The notes: generated from the letters alone by a model not told the origin. Counted from the stretch's first letter, positions 31,742-41,695 are shown. The stretch: 64,000 nt of DNA from JAUXEH01 sp965533275 (GCA_965533275.1 CBESWG010000001.1:62001-126000), one strand, 5' to 3'. Numbers and translations are program-made.

Positions 31742-32149
31742 ATGAAGAACGAGAGCGCGCAGAGCAAATACTACCACATCAGCAGCGTGGCCAGGCTCTA
31801 TGACATACATCCCCAAACCCTCCGCCTCTATGAACGGGAAGGGCTTCTGAAGCCGTCCCGCAGCGAGGGCAACACGCGGCTGTACTCAGACGATGACCTC
31901 AAGCAGCTCGAGGTCATCCTGAATCTCAGCCGGGACCTGGGAGTCAATCTGGCCGGGATCGAGATCATACTCAACATGCGTCAAAAGATCGAGCGGATCG
32001 AGGTGGAGATCAACCAGTTTCTGGAGTATATTCGTCACAATTTTTTTGAGGGCAGGGAAGAGGAGTTCGAACAAACCCGGATGTCTCTGGTGCGCCAAAG
32101 CTCTGTCAAGTTGGTAAAAATCGAAAAAATTGATAAAATAGACACATGA
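31742..32149 (+). CDS. hspR: HspR-type MerR family heat-shock repressor
   Basis: A 135-residue MerR-family regulator. The winged helix-turn-helix (YHISSVARLYDIHPQTLRLY, then EREGLLKPSRSEGNTRLYSDDDL) is followed by a coiled-coil dimerisation region rich in charged residues. HspR represses dnaK operons by binding HAIR elements, with DnaK as co-repressor in the actinobacterial model. The position right after dnaJ and the HAIR site at 28514 make the assignment strong. The C-terminal part (RQSSVKLVKIEKIDKIDT) overlaps the promoter of the downstream sigma factor and the sigma start codon. Confidence 0.9.
   Translation: MKNESAQSKYYHISSVARLYDIHPQTLRLYEREGLLKPSRSEGNTRLYSDDDLKQLEVILNLSRDLGVNLAGIEIILNMRQKIERIEVEINQFLEYIRHNFFEGREEEFEQTRMSLVRQSSVKLVKIEKIDKIDT
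32111..32139 (+). promoter_or_regulatory. internal promoter for the sigma factor gene (inside hspR)
   Basis: TTGGTA (32111-32116), 17 bases, TAAAAT (32134-32139). Six bases separate the -10 from the ATG at 32146, so a leaderless sigma-factor mRNA is predicted, independent of HspR control at dnaK. Confidence 0.6.
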
Positions 32150-32994
32150 GGGATGGGTACAGCGACTCTCTTCAATCTCGGAATCTAAAGCTCTATCTCA
32201 ACCAGATATCCAAATTCAAGCCGTTATCTCAGGAAGCGGAGCGCGAGTTGGGGTACCTCATCCAGAAAGGAGATAAGGTCGCGCAGAGTAAGATGATCGA
32301 GGCCAACCTCAAGTTCGTTGTGTCCTATGTCAAGAAATATCGGGGAATGGGGCTCGGCCTGCTGGACCTCATCAACGAAGGCAATCTTGGTTTGATCGAG
32401 GCGGCACGGCGCTATGATCCGGAGAAAAACGTGAAGTTCATCTCCTATGCGGTCTGGTGGATCCGGCAGGCCGTATTCCATGCCTTGACGCGCAATTCCC
32501 GCATCTATCACATCCCGCAGAAGCTCTCCGATCAGGTCTCGGAGATGAAGCGGGTGCAGGCGGGTCTCAAGAAGGAGTTGGGCCGTACCCCCAATCGGGA
32601 GGAGATCGCGGGCCGGATGAAGATCGCTGTGGCAGAGGTCGAGGACCTGGAGATATTGGGTAGCCGAGACATCTCTCTGAGTGACAAGTATTTCGACGAG
32701 GACATCGAATTCGGAGACAAGATCGAAGACAGCATGTCTCCCTCAGTGGAATACAGCATCATCAAAAATTCCGTACAGGAGCAGATCCGTGAGATCCTCC
32801 ACGACCTGGATGACAAGGAAGCTCTGGTGCTCAAACTGCGATTTGGCCTGGACGATGACCATCCTCGAACACTACAGGAGATCGGGGACCAGCTCCACCT
32901 GACACGGGAGAGGATCCGACAGATCGAAAAAAAGGCCATGCGGAAACTAGCTCGCCAGCCCAGCCTGCAGCAGCTAAGGGGGTCACTGAACTGA
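32146..32994 (+). CDS. RpoD/RpoH-like sigma-70 family RNA polymerase sigma factor
   Basis: A 282-residue sigma factor with regions 1.2 to 4.2 but no region 1.1. Region 1.2 reads SLQSRNLKLYLNQISKFKPL; region 2 reads DLINEGNLGLIEAARRYDPE and FISYAVWWIRQAVFHAL; region 4.2 is RTLQEIGDQLHLTRERIRQIEKKAMRKL. This size and region content fit group 2 sigma factors or a heat-shock RpoH-like role. It is encoded directly after hspR (four-base overlap), so a stress role is likely. It may also be transcribed from its own promoter inside hspR. I cannot name its recognised promoter class. Confidence 0.9.
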   Translation: MRDGYSDSLQSRNLKLYLNQISKFKPLSQEAERELGYLIQKGDKVAQSKMIEANLKFVVSYVKKYRGMGLGLLDLINEGNLGLIEAARRYDPEKNVKFISYAVWWIRQAVFHALTRNSRIYHIPQKLSDQVSEMKRVQAGLKKELGRTPNREEIAGRMKIAVAEVEDLEILGSRDISLSDKYFDEDIEFGDKIEDSMSPSVEYSIIKNSVQEQIREILHDLDDKEALVLKLRFGLDDDHPRTLQEIGDQLHLTRERIRQIEKKAMRKLARQPSLQQLRGSLN

Positions 32995-33755
32995 TGCCAG
33001 AGGATAAATGCGCCCTCTGCCAGGATACGCACTGGGTCCTGGAGGAGGTGGAGGAGCGGACGGTGGCGAAACGGTGCCGGTGTTTCGTGAAGCGCCAGAA
33101 CCAGATCCTCTTTGAACAAGCCAACATCCCCCGGAGGTATCGAGAATGCAGCTTCGAAAATTTCAAGCCTCTCAATGCCTCGCACCGTGATGCGGTTAAG
33201 ATCGCGACCAAGCTGATCTCCAACTATCCTGTCCAGGAATCGGGACTGCTCTTCCAGGGGCCGTGCGGGGTGGGGAAGACGCACCTGGCAGTTGCCATCA
33301 TCAATGAACTGATCTGGAAGAAGGGCGTGCCCTGCTACTTCTATGATTTTCGCCAGCTCATGCGAGACCTGCAGAATTCATATTCGTCGGACTCTCCCAT
33401 GACCGAATCAGGAGTCCTGGCCCCTGTGTTCGAGAAGAAGGTTATGGTGCTGGACGAGTTGGGGGCCAAGCGCACCACGCCCTGGGTCGAGGAGACCATC
33501 TTCTACATCATCAACCACCGATATAACAATAAGCAGCTGACTATCTTTACCACCAACTACCTCGACGGTCGTGAAGAAGAGGATCCGGAACGCGAGGTGT
33601 GGAGCCGGAAAAAGATGTATGAACAGAAGCAGGAAGAATCCCTGGAGAGCCGCATCGGCGTGCGGCTCCACTCCCGTATGCACGAGATGTGTAAGATCGT
33701 GAATGTCGAGGGCAAGGATTTTCGCAAGACGGCCCTGCAAGCCAGTTTTCGCTGA
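32994..33755 (+). CDS. DnaC/IstB-like AAA+ ATP-binding protein with N-terminal zinc-finger-like cysteines
   Basis: A 253-residue protein. Four cysteines in the first 35 residues (CALC near residue 6 and CRC near residue 31) resemble a small zinc ribbon. An AAA+ domain follows with Walker A FQGPCGVGKTHLAVAI, Walker B KVMVLDELG and a sensor-1 FTTNY. The pattern is that of DnaC/DnaI helicase loaders and related replication or repair ATPases. The start overlaps the sigma factor stop by one base (TGATG), so it belongs to the heat-shock transcript. Whether it loads replicative helicase or has another stress role is not evident. A convergent tRNA and peptidase gene follow. Confidence 0.75.
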   Translation: MPEDKCALCQDTHWVLEEVEERTVAKRCRCFVKRQNQILFEQANIPRRYRECSFENFKPLNASHRDAVKIATKLISNYPVQESGLLFQGPCGVGKTHLAVAIINELIWKKGVPCYFYDFRQLMRDLQNSYSSDSPMTESGVLAPVFEKKVMVLDELGAKRTTPWVEETIFYIINHRYNNKQLTIFTTNYLDGREEEDPEREVWSRKKMYEQKQEESLESRIGVRLHSRMHEMCKIVNVEGKDFRKTALQASFR

Positions 33756-33824
33756 GCTTTATCTTCACTCCGATCCACAGTTACCTGCTGGGGGCTCATT
33801 CTTTATGGACTTAGTCAACAAGGG

Positions 33825-33853
33825 TTGAAAAGATTGCTGGATTCTGATAAATT
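33825..33853 (+). promoter_or_regulatory. candidate tRNA-Asn promoter
   Basis: TTGAAA (33825-33830), 17 bases, TAAATT (33848-33853), ending 19 bases before the mature tRNA 5' end. Confidence 0.5.
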
Positions 33854-33872
33854 GTGATTGAAGTATTGCTGC

Positions 33873-33948
33873 TCCTCGGTAGCTCAATCGGCAGAGCGGG
33901 TGGCTGTTAACCACTAGGTTGTAGGTTCGAGTCCTACCCGAGGAGCCA
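33873..33948 (+). tRNA. tRNA-Asn (anticodon GTT), CCA encoded
   Basis: A complete cloverleaf: acceptor TCCTCGG / CCGAGGA, D stem GCTC/GAGC, anticodon stem GGTGG/CCACT (one G-U pair) with loop CTGTTAA and anticodon GTT at 33906-33908. The T stem is GTAGG/CCTAC with loop TTCGAGT; then come discriminator G and encoded CCA. Its 3' end is three bases from the stop codon of the convergent M28 peptidase gene. Confidence 0.97.
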
Positions 33949-33951
33949 CTC

Positions 33952-35538
33952 CTATTTCTTCTTTTCCTCTGCTTTTTTCTCTTCCACGATGTAGTACCCC
34001 TCCCGCGACAGGAGGTGGTCCAGGTTGGCGACCCCATAGGCGATGACGGCGGTCACGACAGAACTGTGCTCCTGATAGTCCGGGATCATCTTGTTGTACA
34101 GATCCCGCTCCGTGTGCCAGATCTCGCCATAGCTGAAGTTGTCTCCCCGCGGATATCCGCCCTCGATGCCCATCGTGGGTACTCCCTTGACGGAGAATGG
34201 GCCGGAATCGGTTCCGGATGCCCGCTCAGGGAGAGGCCTTGGCCGCCTCTCGAGAATCTCGAAAGGGAACTCGGGATTGATGCCGTTGATCGGGGCACAG
34301 ATCTTCTCGATATCCTCTCGCATGGCTTCGGTAGCCCGGATCCCGGTCGGACAGGACGGGCCCCCGTCCCGGTTGAACATGTTAGAAATCTTCTCCAGCT
34401 TGTCCGCGTTGCGTTCCACCCAGCTCTTTGAGCCGAAGAGGCCGAACTCTTCTCCCGCGAACAGCATGAACAGCATCGTGCGTTTTGGCCTGCCCCCGGC
34501 TTTCGCGATCAGGCGGGCCGCCTCCATGGCGTTTGTGACGCCTACGCCGCAGTCAACCCCGCCGGTGGCAACATCGTATGCGTCCAGGTGTCCGGACACG
34601 ATGACGTATTCATCCGGGAATTCGGATCCCCGAAGGATGCCGATCACGTTGTGGTATTTAACGGGACCCATCCGGAAGTGATTGCGTATATCGAATTCCA
34701 GAAGGAAATACCTGCGCTCCTCGACCTTTTTCTTGATCAGCTCGAATTGGTTTTCATCCAGCTTGATGTCCGGTACCGTGGGAAGGCTCTCCCATGTCAT
34801 CCTCAGGATCGCATCCGTATCGCGAGTGGCCCGAAGCGGGACTGGGGCAGACTGGATTATGCCGAGAATCCCAGCCTCCTTCATCTGTGTGTAGAAAAGA
34901 GCAGGCTCGTGTTTGAGGGGAAGCAGCTCCTTCTGGGCATCGGGTTTGTCGCGGTTCGCGCGGTTTTCGCTTCGGATTGCAGCGTTCTGTTTCTCGATCT
35001 CAAGATTTTCCGCAATAATCTTGGCCCTCTCCTCGTCCGCTTCTGCCGATGTGTTTATGGGCCTGCCTCCGGTGCTGGAACCGGAGATCAGAACCCAAGC
35101 ACCCCGAAGGGCTCCCTTCATGCTGTCGAACTCACGCTGGGTTCTGGGTTCCCGGAGTACGGGGCCGCGCTGAACGCCCTTGGTCCCGGCGGTGTAAGAG
35201 GGGGTCACGAAATGCAGGGTCATGCCGTCGTCCGACAGCATCCTGCCGAACCAAGGACCGCGGTTGAATCCCACCGGGAGTTCCCCGGTCTCGTCAATGT
35301 CGACCTCCAGTCCCTATTTTCTGAATTCGCTGGAGGTCCATTTCACCGCATCCGCGTACGCGGCGGAACCTATGACTCGGCCTCCGATGCGGTTGCTCAG
35401 TGTGTCGAGATGGTCCATCACGCGGTTATCCGTCGTCCCGATTTTGATGATCTTCTTTACGACGGAATCGGTTTGGGCGACTCCCATAGAACAGATGAAT
35501 AGTGACAGGATCAGTAGGATAGGAATGCGTTGTTTCAT
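33952..35538 (-). CDS. M28 family zinc peptidase, interrupted by an in-frame TAG at codon 75
   Basis: The reading frame starts at 35538 with an ideal GGAGGT six bases upstream and a signal peptide (MKQRIPILLILSLFICSMGVAQ). It meets TAG at 35314-35316 and continues in the same frame to 33952: 528 codons in all. The N-terminal part (NRVMDHLDTLSNRIGGRVIGS) and the rest (DETGELPVGFNRGPW onwards) read as one protein. Zinc-site motifs are SGHLDAYDVATGGVDCGVGVTNAMEA, split here as SGHLDAYDV and GGVDCGVG, and FMLFAGEEFGLFGS. The middle holds a PA-like insertion. It is a likely periplasmic aminopeptidase/carboxypeptidase. The TAG replaces a position where tryptophan (TGG) would fit. Possibilities are nonsense mutation, sequencing error, readthrough or pyrrolysine. 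If TAG stops, the downstream part could start only from a weak GTG at 35274 without signal peptide. Confidence 0.8.
35314..35316 (-). other. in-frame amber codon in the M28 peptidase gene
   Basis: Minus-strand context: codons for Phe-Arg-Lys, then TAG, then Gly-Leu-Glu-Val. Both sides are in one continuous frame, so there is no indel. TAG is used as an ordinary stop in cinA, the corrinoid gene and the GH63 gene in this window. Confidence 0.9.
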
Positions 35539-35689
35539 GAGATGACCTCCATGGCAAAAAGAAAGGTCTATATGTATTCCAAATATCGGTCAGGGTCAAG
35601 CCCTATTTCCAGCCTAAGCGTTACTGGAGATCTGAGGGTGTTCCCGTGCCGATGTTGATCGGATTGAGACAATGGGGATCTTTTGTTAA

Positions 35690-35737
35690 ACGGCCGAAAA
35701 CAGGGCCAAAAGTGGCACTTTAAGGCCGAAAAATGGG
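35690..35737. repeat. short repeats and imperfect palindrome in the ahcY-M28 spacer
   Basis: The 258-base gap between ahcY and the M28 gene holds two copies of GGCCGAAAA-(A/C)...GGGCC about 33 bases apart. Between them is an imperfect hairpin in which GGCC...AAAGTG pairs with CACTTT...GGCC (35704-35727). No T tract follows. It resembles small REP-like intergenic elements; function unknown. Confidence 0.45.
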
Positions 35738-35796
35738 GCCTCTAAGGGTGTAAATGCAGCAGAATCAATGGGATTTCGAGGTCCGACCCCAAAATA

Positions 35797-37221
<1,425 letters not shown>

Positions 37222-37232
37222 GCTGGTCTCCT

Positions 37233-38156
37233 TCATGAATGTATTTTCTTGGTGTGTATGATGAATCCTTCGAGTCCTTTTTTCTTTAGGTCGAAGCGCT
37301 CATTCCGAATTATGTCGAAGCCGAACTCATGGAGCCAGCTCTCCAGGACATTGGGCTGGAAGCCAAGCCAATGGTCGCCGAAGGCTTCGCGCATGCTTTC
37401 GTCTTCGTGCTGGATCAGATCAACGATCAGAAGCGTCCCGTGTTTCCTCAATATTCGATTCGCTTCCTGGAGTGCTCTGCGGGGTTCGGGCAAGTGATGC
37501 AAAACCATGTTCGTGATTGCCGTATCCGCTTCGCCGTCTCTTAGCGGGAGGTGTTCGAGTTCGCCGACGCGGATGTCCACGGTCTCGGGCTTGGAACCAT
37601 AGGATTTTCGAGCTTCCTCCAACATCTTACTGGACCGCTCGACGCCGATGACGTGGTCGGCCTTCTGCAGCAGGACCGGGAATAGGTCTCCGGTTCCACA
37701 GCCGAGATCGACCACGGTGCCGCCCTCGGGAAGCGAGTCGCAGATCCTGCGGTTTATGTCCACATCTCCCAGAATCTCCTTCTTAAGCCCTTCCCAGCGT
37801 CCCGCCACGGAATCGAAGAACCGCTTGGTTCTTTCGGATCTTTCCGCGATTAAGGCAGCAGCGGTAGACAGGTCCTGGTCATACTGTCCATTCCGGTCCA
37901 ACAGATATCGGACGGAGTGTATAAATTCAATTCCCGGGCCGTCTTTGACTGCGGAGTAGAAAACCCAGAGACCGTCTCGTCTGTGGGTGATGAGGCCGGC
38001 TTCGGTGAGGATTTTCAGGTGGTGGGAGACACGCGATTGGCCTATTTCAAGGATACGCACGATCTCGTTGACGTTCAGCTCATGCTGCAGCGAAAGGTTT
38101 AAAAGACGCAAACGGGTTCCGTCGGAAAGAGCTTTGAACAGTACCACGGGATCCAT
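37233..38156 (-). CDS. sahR: ArsR-family regulator fused to SAM-dependent methyltransferase domain (SahR-like)
   Basis: A 307-residue fusion. The ArsR-type winged helix (about 1-95; LFKALSDGTRLRLLNLSL, GQSRVSHHLKILTEAGLI) is followed by a class I methyltransferase-like domain (about 130-300; VVDLGCGTGDLFPVLL, GVERSSKML, MVLHHLPEP). SahR, the SAH-sensing repressor of methionine-cycle genes in proteobacteria, is an ArsR-family protein. The fused domain is presumably the SAH sensor. The start is set at MDPVVLFKAL (38156); the frame continues 12 codons upstream through the -10 and operator. The ATG lies seven bases after the -10, so the mRNA should be leaderless. The gene probably represses itself and ahcY. 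Confidence 0.85.
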   Translation of the reverse strand: MDPVVLFKALSDGTRLRLLNLSLQHELNVNEIVRILEIGQSRVSHHLKILTEAGLITHRRDGLWVFYSAVKDGPGIEFIHSVRYLLDRNGQYDQDLSTAAALIAERSERTKRFFDSVAGRWEGLKKEILGDVDINRRICDSLPEGGTVVDLGCGTGDLFPVLLQKADHVIGVERSSKMLEEARKSYGSKPETVDIRVGELEHLPLRDGEADTAITNMVLHHLPEPRRALQEANRILRKHGTLLIVDLIQHEDESMREAFGDHWLGFQPNVLESWLHEFGFDIIRNERFDLKKKGLEGFIIHTKKIHS

Positions 38157-38163
38157 ATAAATC

Positions 38164-38192
38164 AACATATCAACATATGTTGATATTGTCAA
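38164..38192 (-). promoter_or_regulatory. promoter of sahR-ahcY
   Basis: Minus strand TTGACA (38187-38192), 17 bases, TATGTT (38164-38169). The spacer is almost entirely occupied by the 20-bp palindrome, so a bound dimer would exclude RNA polymerase. Confidence 0.75.
38167..38186. promoter_or_regulatory. perfect 20-bp palindrome, probable SahR operator
   Basis: ATATCAACAT joined to its exact reverse complement ATGTTGATAT. An extra half-site ATCAACAT is directly repeated at 38161-38168. The location between -35 and -10 of the regulator's own operon, upstream of an ArsR-family gene, supports an autoregulatory operator. Confidence 0.85.
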
Positions 38193-38221
38193 GTATTTTG
38201 ATCAATGTGAGAGTATTTCGT

Positions 38222-40057
38222 CTATTTTCGTTTTAGCCTGAGGATTCCCCGTCTGCTGTCTATCTCCAGTTCAAAATACTTGAGAAAGCTCTGGCCGAGG
38301 AGGCCGATGCCGGGCTGTCCGGGGATGTCGATCACTAGAGCGGGCACATTGAAGACACGCTGCCCCTTGACCTCCATCTGATTGAGAGACACTTCATAGG
38401 CGATCATGTAACCAGATGCCGTGGAAACCCTGTGTACCGGCGTGTCGTTGTCTATCTCTATTCCGAGCTGCTCGAGTGCAGAGGAGGGTATTGTCACCAT
38501 GGTCGCACCTGTATCGATGATGAACCTCTGGATCATGCGCTTGTTGAGAAGGACATCGAGTGGGATTTCGGCCGCACCAGATGGAAAACGAATAGTGACC
38601 TTGCCTTCCTCGCTCCTGCGCTCCAGGATGATGAGTTCAAGGGTGCTGGCTCGGGTCTTGAAGGCGGACGGGAAACTCCTGTTCTTGAGGAGATCTTCGG
38701 CACGGCTCCATTCCTTGCCTGCGATGGCCAACTCCACACCCAGGAGATGGAGATCGACATCCTCCGGAAATGCATTCTGCCCGGCCTCGAAGGCCTCCCA
38801 CCCTCGCGAAAACAGCTCCTGCTCGATATCGCCCTGGATCCATTCCTTATAGAGGCTGAGGTGAAACCTGTCCAGCGAGGCCCGGTCGAGTCGGGAATCG
38901 GACGAAACAGAGTCTTTCAGGCTTTCGAAGAACCGAAGGGCGCGCCTGTGATCCAAAGCACTCAGACGGGCACGGGTTGCGATCTTCAGTAGCTCGATAT
39001 CCCGGGAAGGGCGGATGACATTCTCATCCAGGATGCGGGTGAGCTCCTCCGCCTGGCCGGACTGGAGGATCTTATTGGCGTACTGTGTGGTCTGTTTTAA
39101 CAGCGATGGGAGTTGCAGATGGTCGGGTTTATCTTCCGGAGCGATCCTGGCGGGAAGGGAGAGGCCCTCGGCCAGCGCCCTCAGCTTGGGGAGGTCGTTG
39201 TTCCTCTCATCCATACCCAGGGCCCGTGACGCGGATCTTTCCTGGGATTCGGCAAAGGCGACGCCTACCAGATCCGAGGCACGGATGTTGGGATCCAGCT
39301 CAGCCATATCGGCTCCGATCCACAGGAGAGCGTGATCCCAACCGGATCCAAAGGTCCAGCCTACGATCCGATTCTGTTGGAGGAAAACTCCCTCTGTCTT
39401 GAAGTGGGCCGGGATGGGGAAACGCGCAAGGTCCCCGTAGGGTTGCGGAGAGGTGTCCAGGCTGACCCTGTTCAAAGGGGCAGCTGGCTGCAGTGACTGC
39501 CAGTACAGGGGAGCGTTCTTATCCCAGGGAGAGAGGGGGGGGGAGGAGTCTCCTCCCAAAGGGGTGTCGAGCTGCCAGAGTCCCAGAGGCATCCCTTCTT
39601 TCCAAAATCCATGTGTGATCCGTATTTCCTCACCTTCGTCGCCTTGGAATCTCCATACATCGCCTCCGACAAAAGACCAGAGCGGGAGGGCGATCCAGGT
39701 GCCGTCCATGACCGCGGAGCGAGCTCGATAAACATGTTCTCCCAGCCGGGTGCGGACAACAACCTGGCCGAGGCTCAAGGCCAGGGATTCCATGGCCTCA
39801 GAGGATTCAGGGGCGATCGAGTTTTGGGAGGACTCGGATTCAACAACGGTCTCAGCAGAGCCGTCCCTTGGGGAGCCTGAACGGTCCTGGAATACCAGAT
39901 ATGAAGCAAACGCGGCCAGGACCAGGCCTATAACCAGGTAGGCGTACCAGGGGATCCTTTTTTTGGATATCGGCCTGGCCGCCCTGAGGGGGGTGCCGCA
40001 GTGGACACAGGAGGTCGTTGACTGTGCGTTTTCCGAGGAACAGCGAGGACATCGCAT
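38222..40057 (-). CDS. zinc-ribbon, membrane-anchored protein with C-terminal retropepsin-like aspartic protease domain
   Basis: A 611-residue protein of unusual layout. An N-terminal zinc ribbon (CPRCSSE and CVHCGTPL, residues 3-24) is followed by a transmembrane helix (YAYLVIGLVLAAFASYLVF, about 38-57). A central region without a domain I can name (about 90-300) leads into a helical part that may be TPR-like (about 320-470). The C-terminal single-domain aspartic protease (about 490-611) has the active site FIIDTGATMVTIP (Asp515) and the second conserved block GIGLLGQSFLKYFELEID. Such proteases act as dimers. With the ribbon at the N-terminus in the cytoplasm, the protease would be in the periplasm. 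The gene is on its own, with AAGGA seven bases before the ATG. Confidence 0.75.
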   Translation of the reverse strand: MRCPRCSSENAQSTTSCVHCGTPLRAARPISKKRIPWYAYLVIGLVLAAFASYLVFQDRSGSPRDGSAETVVESESSQNSIAPESSEAMESLALSLGQVVVRTRLGEHVYRARSAVMDGTWIALPLWSFVGGDVWRFQGDEGEEIRITHGFWKEGMPLGLWQLDTPLGGDSSPPLSPWDKNAPLYWQSLQPAAPLNRVSLDTSPQPYGDLARFPIPAHFKTEGVFLQQNRIVGWTFGSGWDHALLWIGADMAELDPNIRASDLVGVAFAESQERSASRALGMDERNNDLPKLRALAEGLSLPARIAPEDKPDHLQLPSLLKQTTQYANKILQSGQAEELTRILDENVIRPSRDIELLKIATRARLSALDHRRALRFFESLKDSVSSDSRLDRASLDRFHLSLYKEWIQGDIEQELFSRGWEAFEAGQNAFPEDVDLHLLGVELAIAGKEWSRAEDLLKNRSFPSAFKTRASTLELIILERRSEEGKVTIRFPSGAAEIPLDVLLNKRMIQRFIIDTGATMVTIPSSALEQLGIEIDNDTPVHRVSTASGYMIAYEVSLNQMEVKGQRVFNVPALVIDIPGQPGIGLLGQSFLKYFELEIDSRRGILRLKRK

Positions 40058-40132
40058 TCTTCTATCCTTGTTTGTGGATTTAGTCGGGTCGGAGCACTCC
40101 TGTTCGTGTTCCCTTGGGGAAATCTTCGATCG

Positions 40133-41695
40133 TCATCTGTCCCATTGGCCAGCCAGGACATCCTGCATCTGGGGGCGGCCTGAGTCCAGATCCCCCAACT
40201 CCTGACGAAGTATTATCAGCTGCTGTTTCAGGTTTTGAATAATATCTTGATACCGGGGATCGCTGTAAGCATTGTGCATCTCAGAAGCATCGGTATGAAG
40301 ATCATAGAACTCCCAGGCCGGCGGAGTTGTCTCTTCGTGTGCTCCCGGCATGTTCAGAGGTAAGCCGTAGAAAAAAATCAGCTTGTACCGCTCCGTCCTG
40401 ATGCCGAGATGGGCCGGACGCTGAACCTGATGGAGCCAATAGCGGTAGTACATGGAGCTCCGCCAGCTTGATGGTGTGTGACCCTGCAGATTCAGCTTGA
40501 AGCTCGTGCCCTGCATCCCATCAGGCACAGGCAGCCCCGCATAGTCAAGGAACAAGGGGGCGAAATCGACGTTGAGCACCATATCGCTGAGGTTAGATCC
40601 GGGTGCGATCTCCCGGGGATAGCGTATGACAAAAGGCATGCGCAAGGGCTCTTCATACATGATACGCTTGTCGAAGAAACCATGTTCACCGAGAAAGTAG
40701 CCCTGATCGGAGGTGTAGATCACGACCGTGTCGCGCGTCAGGTCCGCCCTGTCTAGAAAGGACAGCAGGCGGCCGATGTTCTCATCGATCCCGGCTACGC
40801 CCCGGAGATAATCTTTGATGAATTTCTGGTAGATCTTACTCCGCGCTGCCCGGGGAGTCAGCCCTGCCAGCTTGAATATCTCTCCCGGGTAGCGACGGTT
40901 GGGATTCTCAACGTACCGCTCGCCCAGGATCTCAAGCACCTGGCCCGTAAATGTCCTCCCGCTATGGACCGGCCCTGACTCGTGCAGGCTCTCTGGTTCG
41001 GGGAGGTCCTCTTCCATGAACAAAGATGCAAAGCGGGGAGCGTGGTCGAAGGGCTCATGGGTCGCTTTGTAATGGCAGAGAAGGAAGAACGGGCGGTCAT
41101 CGTCCCGATCCTCGAGCCAGTCCAGGCTGAGGTCGGTGATGACATCGGTGGAAAAGCCGGTATGTTCCGTGCCGGTATCCCAGTTTTCTGCGGATCGCAG
41201 CAGGGGATCATGGTAGCGTCCCTGTCCTTGGAGCACATTGTAAGAATCGAATCCGCTGGGGGGGCTTTTCAGGTGCCATTTTCCGAACACGGCAGTCTGA
41301 TATCCTCCGGCCTGCAGCCTTTTGGCGACATTGTCGACACTTGGATCCAGAGCTTCGGAGAGGGTGTAGATGCCGTTCCTGTGACTGTATTGTCCTGTCA
41401 GGATCGTAGCGCGGCTCGGGGTGCAGATGGAGTTGGTGCAGAAACAGTTCAGGAGGAGACTGCCCTCTTGCGCGAGTCGCTGGATGTGGGGAGTGGGGGC
41501 CGCGTCATCCAGGTGGGAGCCATAGACTCCCCATGCTTGTGCAGAGTGGTCGTCGGACATGATGAACAGGATATTGGGGCGAAAGCCCTTGCTTTCCCGT
41601 TCACTCGATGTACAGCTGAAACCCGCGAAACAGATCAGGAATATCAGGCCCAGAATGGGTCCCACCTTTCCTGGTGAGTTTTGCTTAGCAGTCAT
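40133..41695 (-). CDS. sulfatase (arylsulfatase family), probable lipoprotein
   Basis: A 520-residue type I sulfatase of the alkaline-phosphatase superfamily. The formylglycine motif is CTPSRATILTG, with Cys91 as the residue to be oxidised. Metal ligands appear in NILFIMSDDHSAQAWG and in VIYTSDQGYFLGEHGF. An N-terminal hydrophobic stretch ends in FAGFSC near residue 28, a possible though non-canonical lipobox, so it is exported. The substrate is probably a sulfated sugar or polysaccharide, given the neighbouring glycan genes. The Cys-type motif needs either aerobic FGE or anaerobic anSME for maturation; neither is in the window. The DUF5916 gene ends 25 bases upstream on the same strand, so they may be co-transcribed. 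Confidence 0.88.
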   Translation of the reverse strand: MTAKQNSPGKVGPILGLIFLICFAGFSCTSSERESKGFRPNILFIMSDDHSAQAWGVYGSHLDDAAPTPHIQRLAQEGSLLLNCFCTNSICTPSRATILTGQYSHRNGIYTLSEALDPSVDNVAKRLQAGGYQTAVFGKWHLKSPPSGFDSYNVLQGQGRYHDPLLRSAENWDTGTEHTGFSTDVITDLSLDWLEDRDDDRPFFLLCHYKATHEPFDHAPRFASLFMEEDLPEPESLHESGPVHSGRTFTGQVLEILGERYVENPNRRYPGEIFKLAGLTPRAARSKIYQKFIKDYLRGVAGIDENIGRLLSFLDRADLTRDTVVIYTSDQGYFLGEHGFFDKRIMYEEPLRMPFVIRYPREIAPGSNLSDMVLNVDFAPLFLDYAGLPVPDGMQGTSFKLNLQGHTPSSWRSSMYYRYWLHQVQRPAHLGIRTERYKLIFFYGLPLNMPGAHEETTPPAWEFYDLHTDASEMHNAYSDPRYQDIIQNLKQQLIILRQELGDLDSGRPQMQDVLAGQWDR

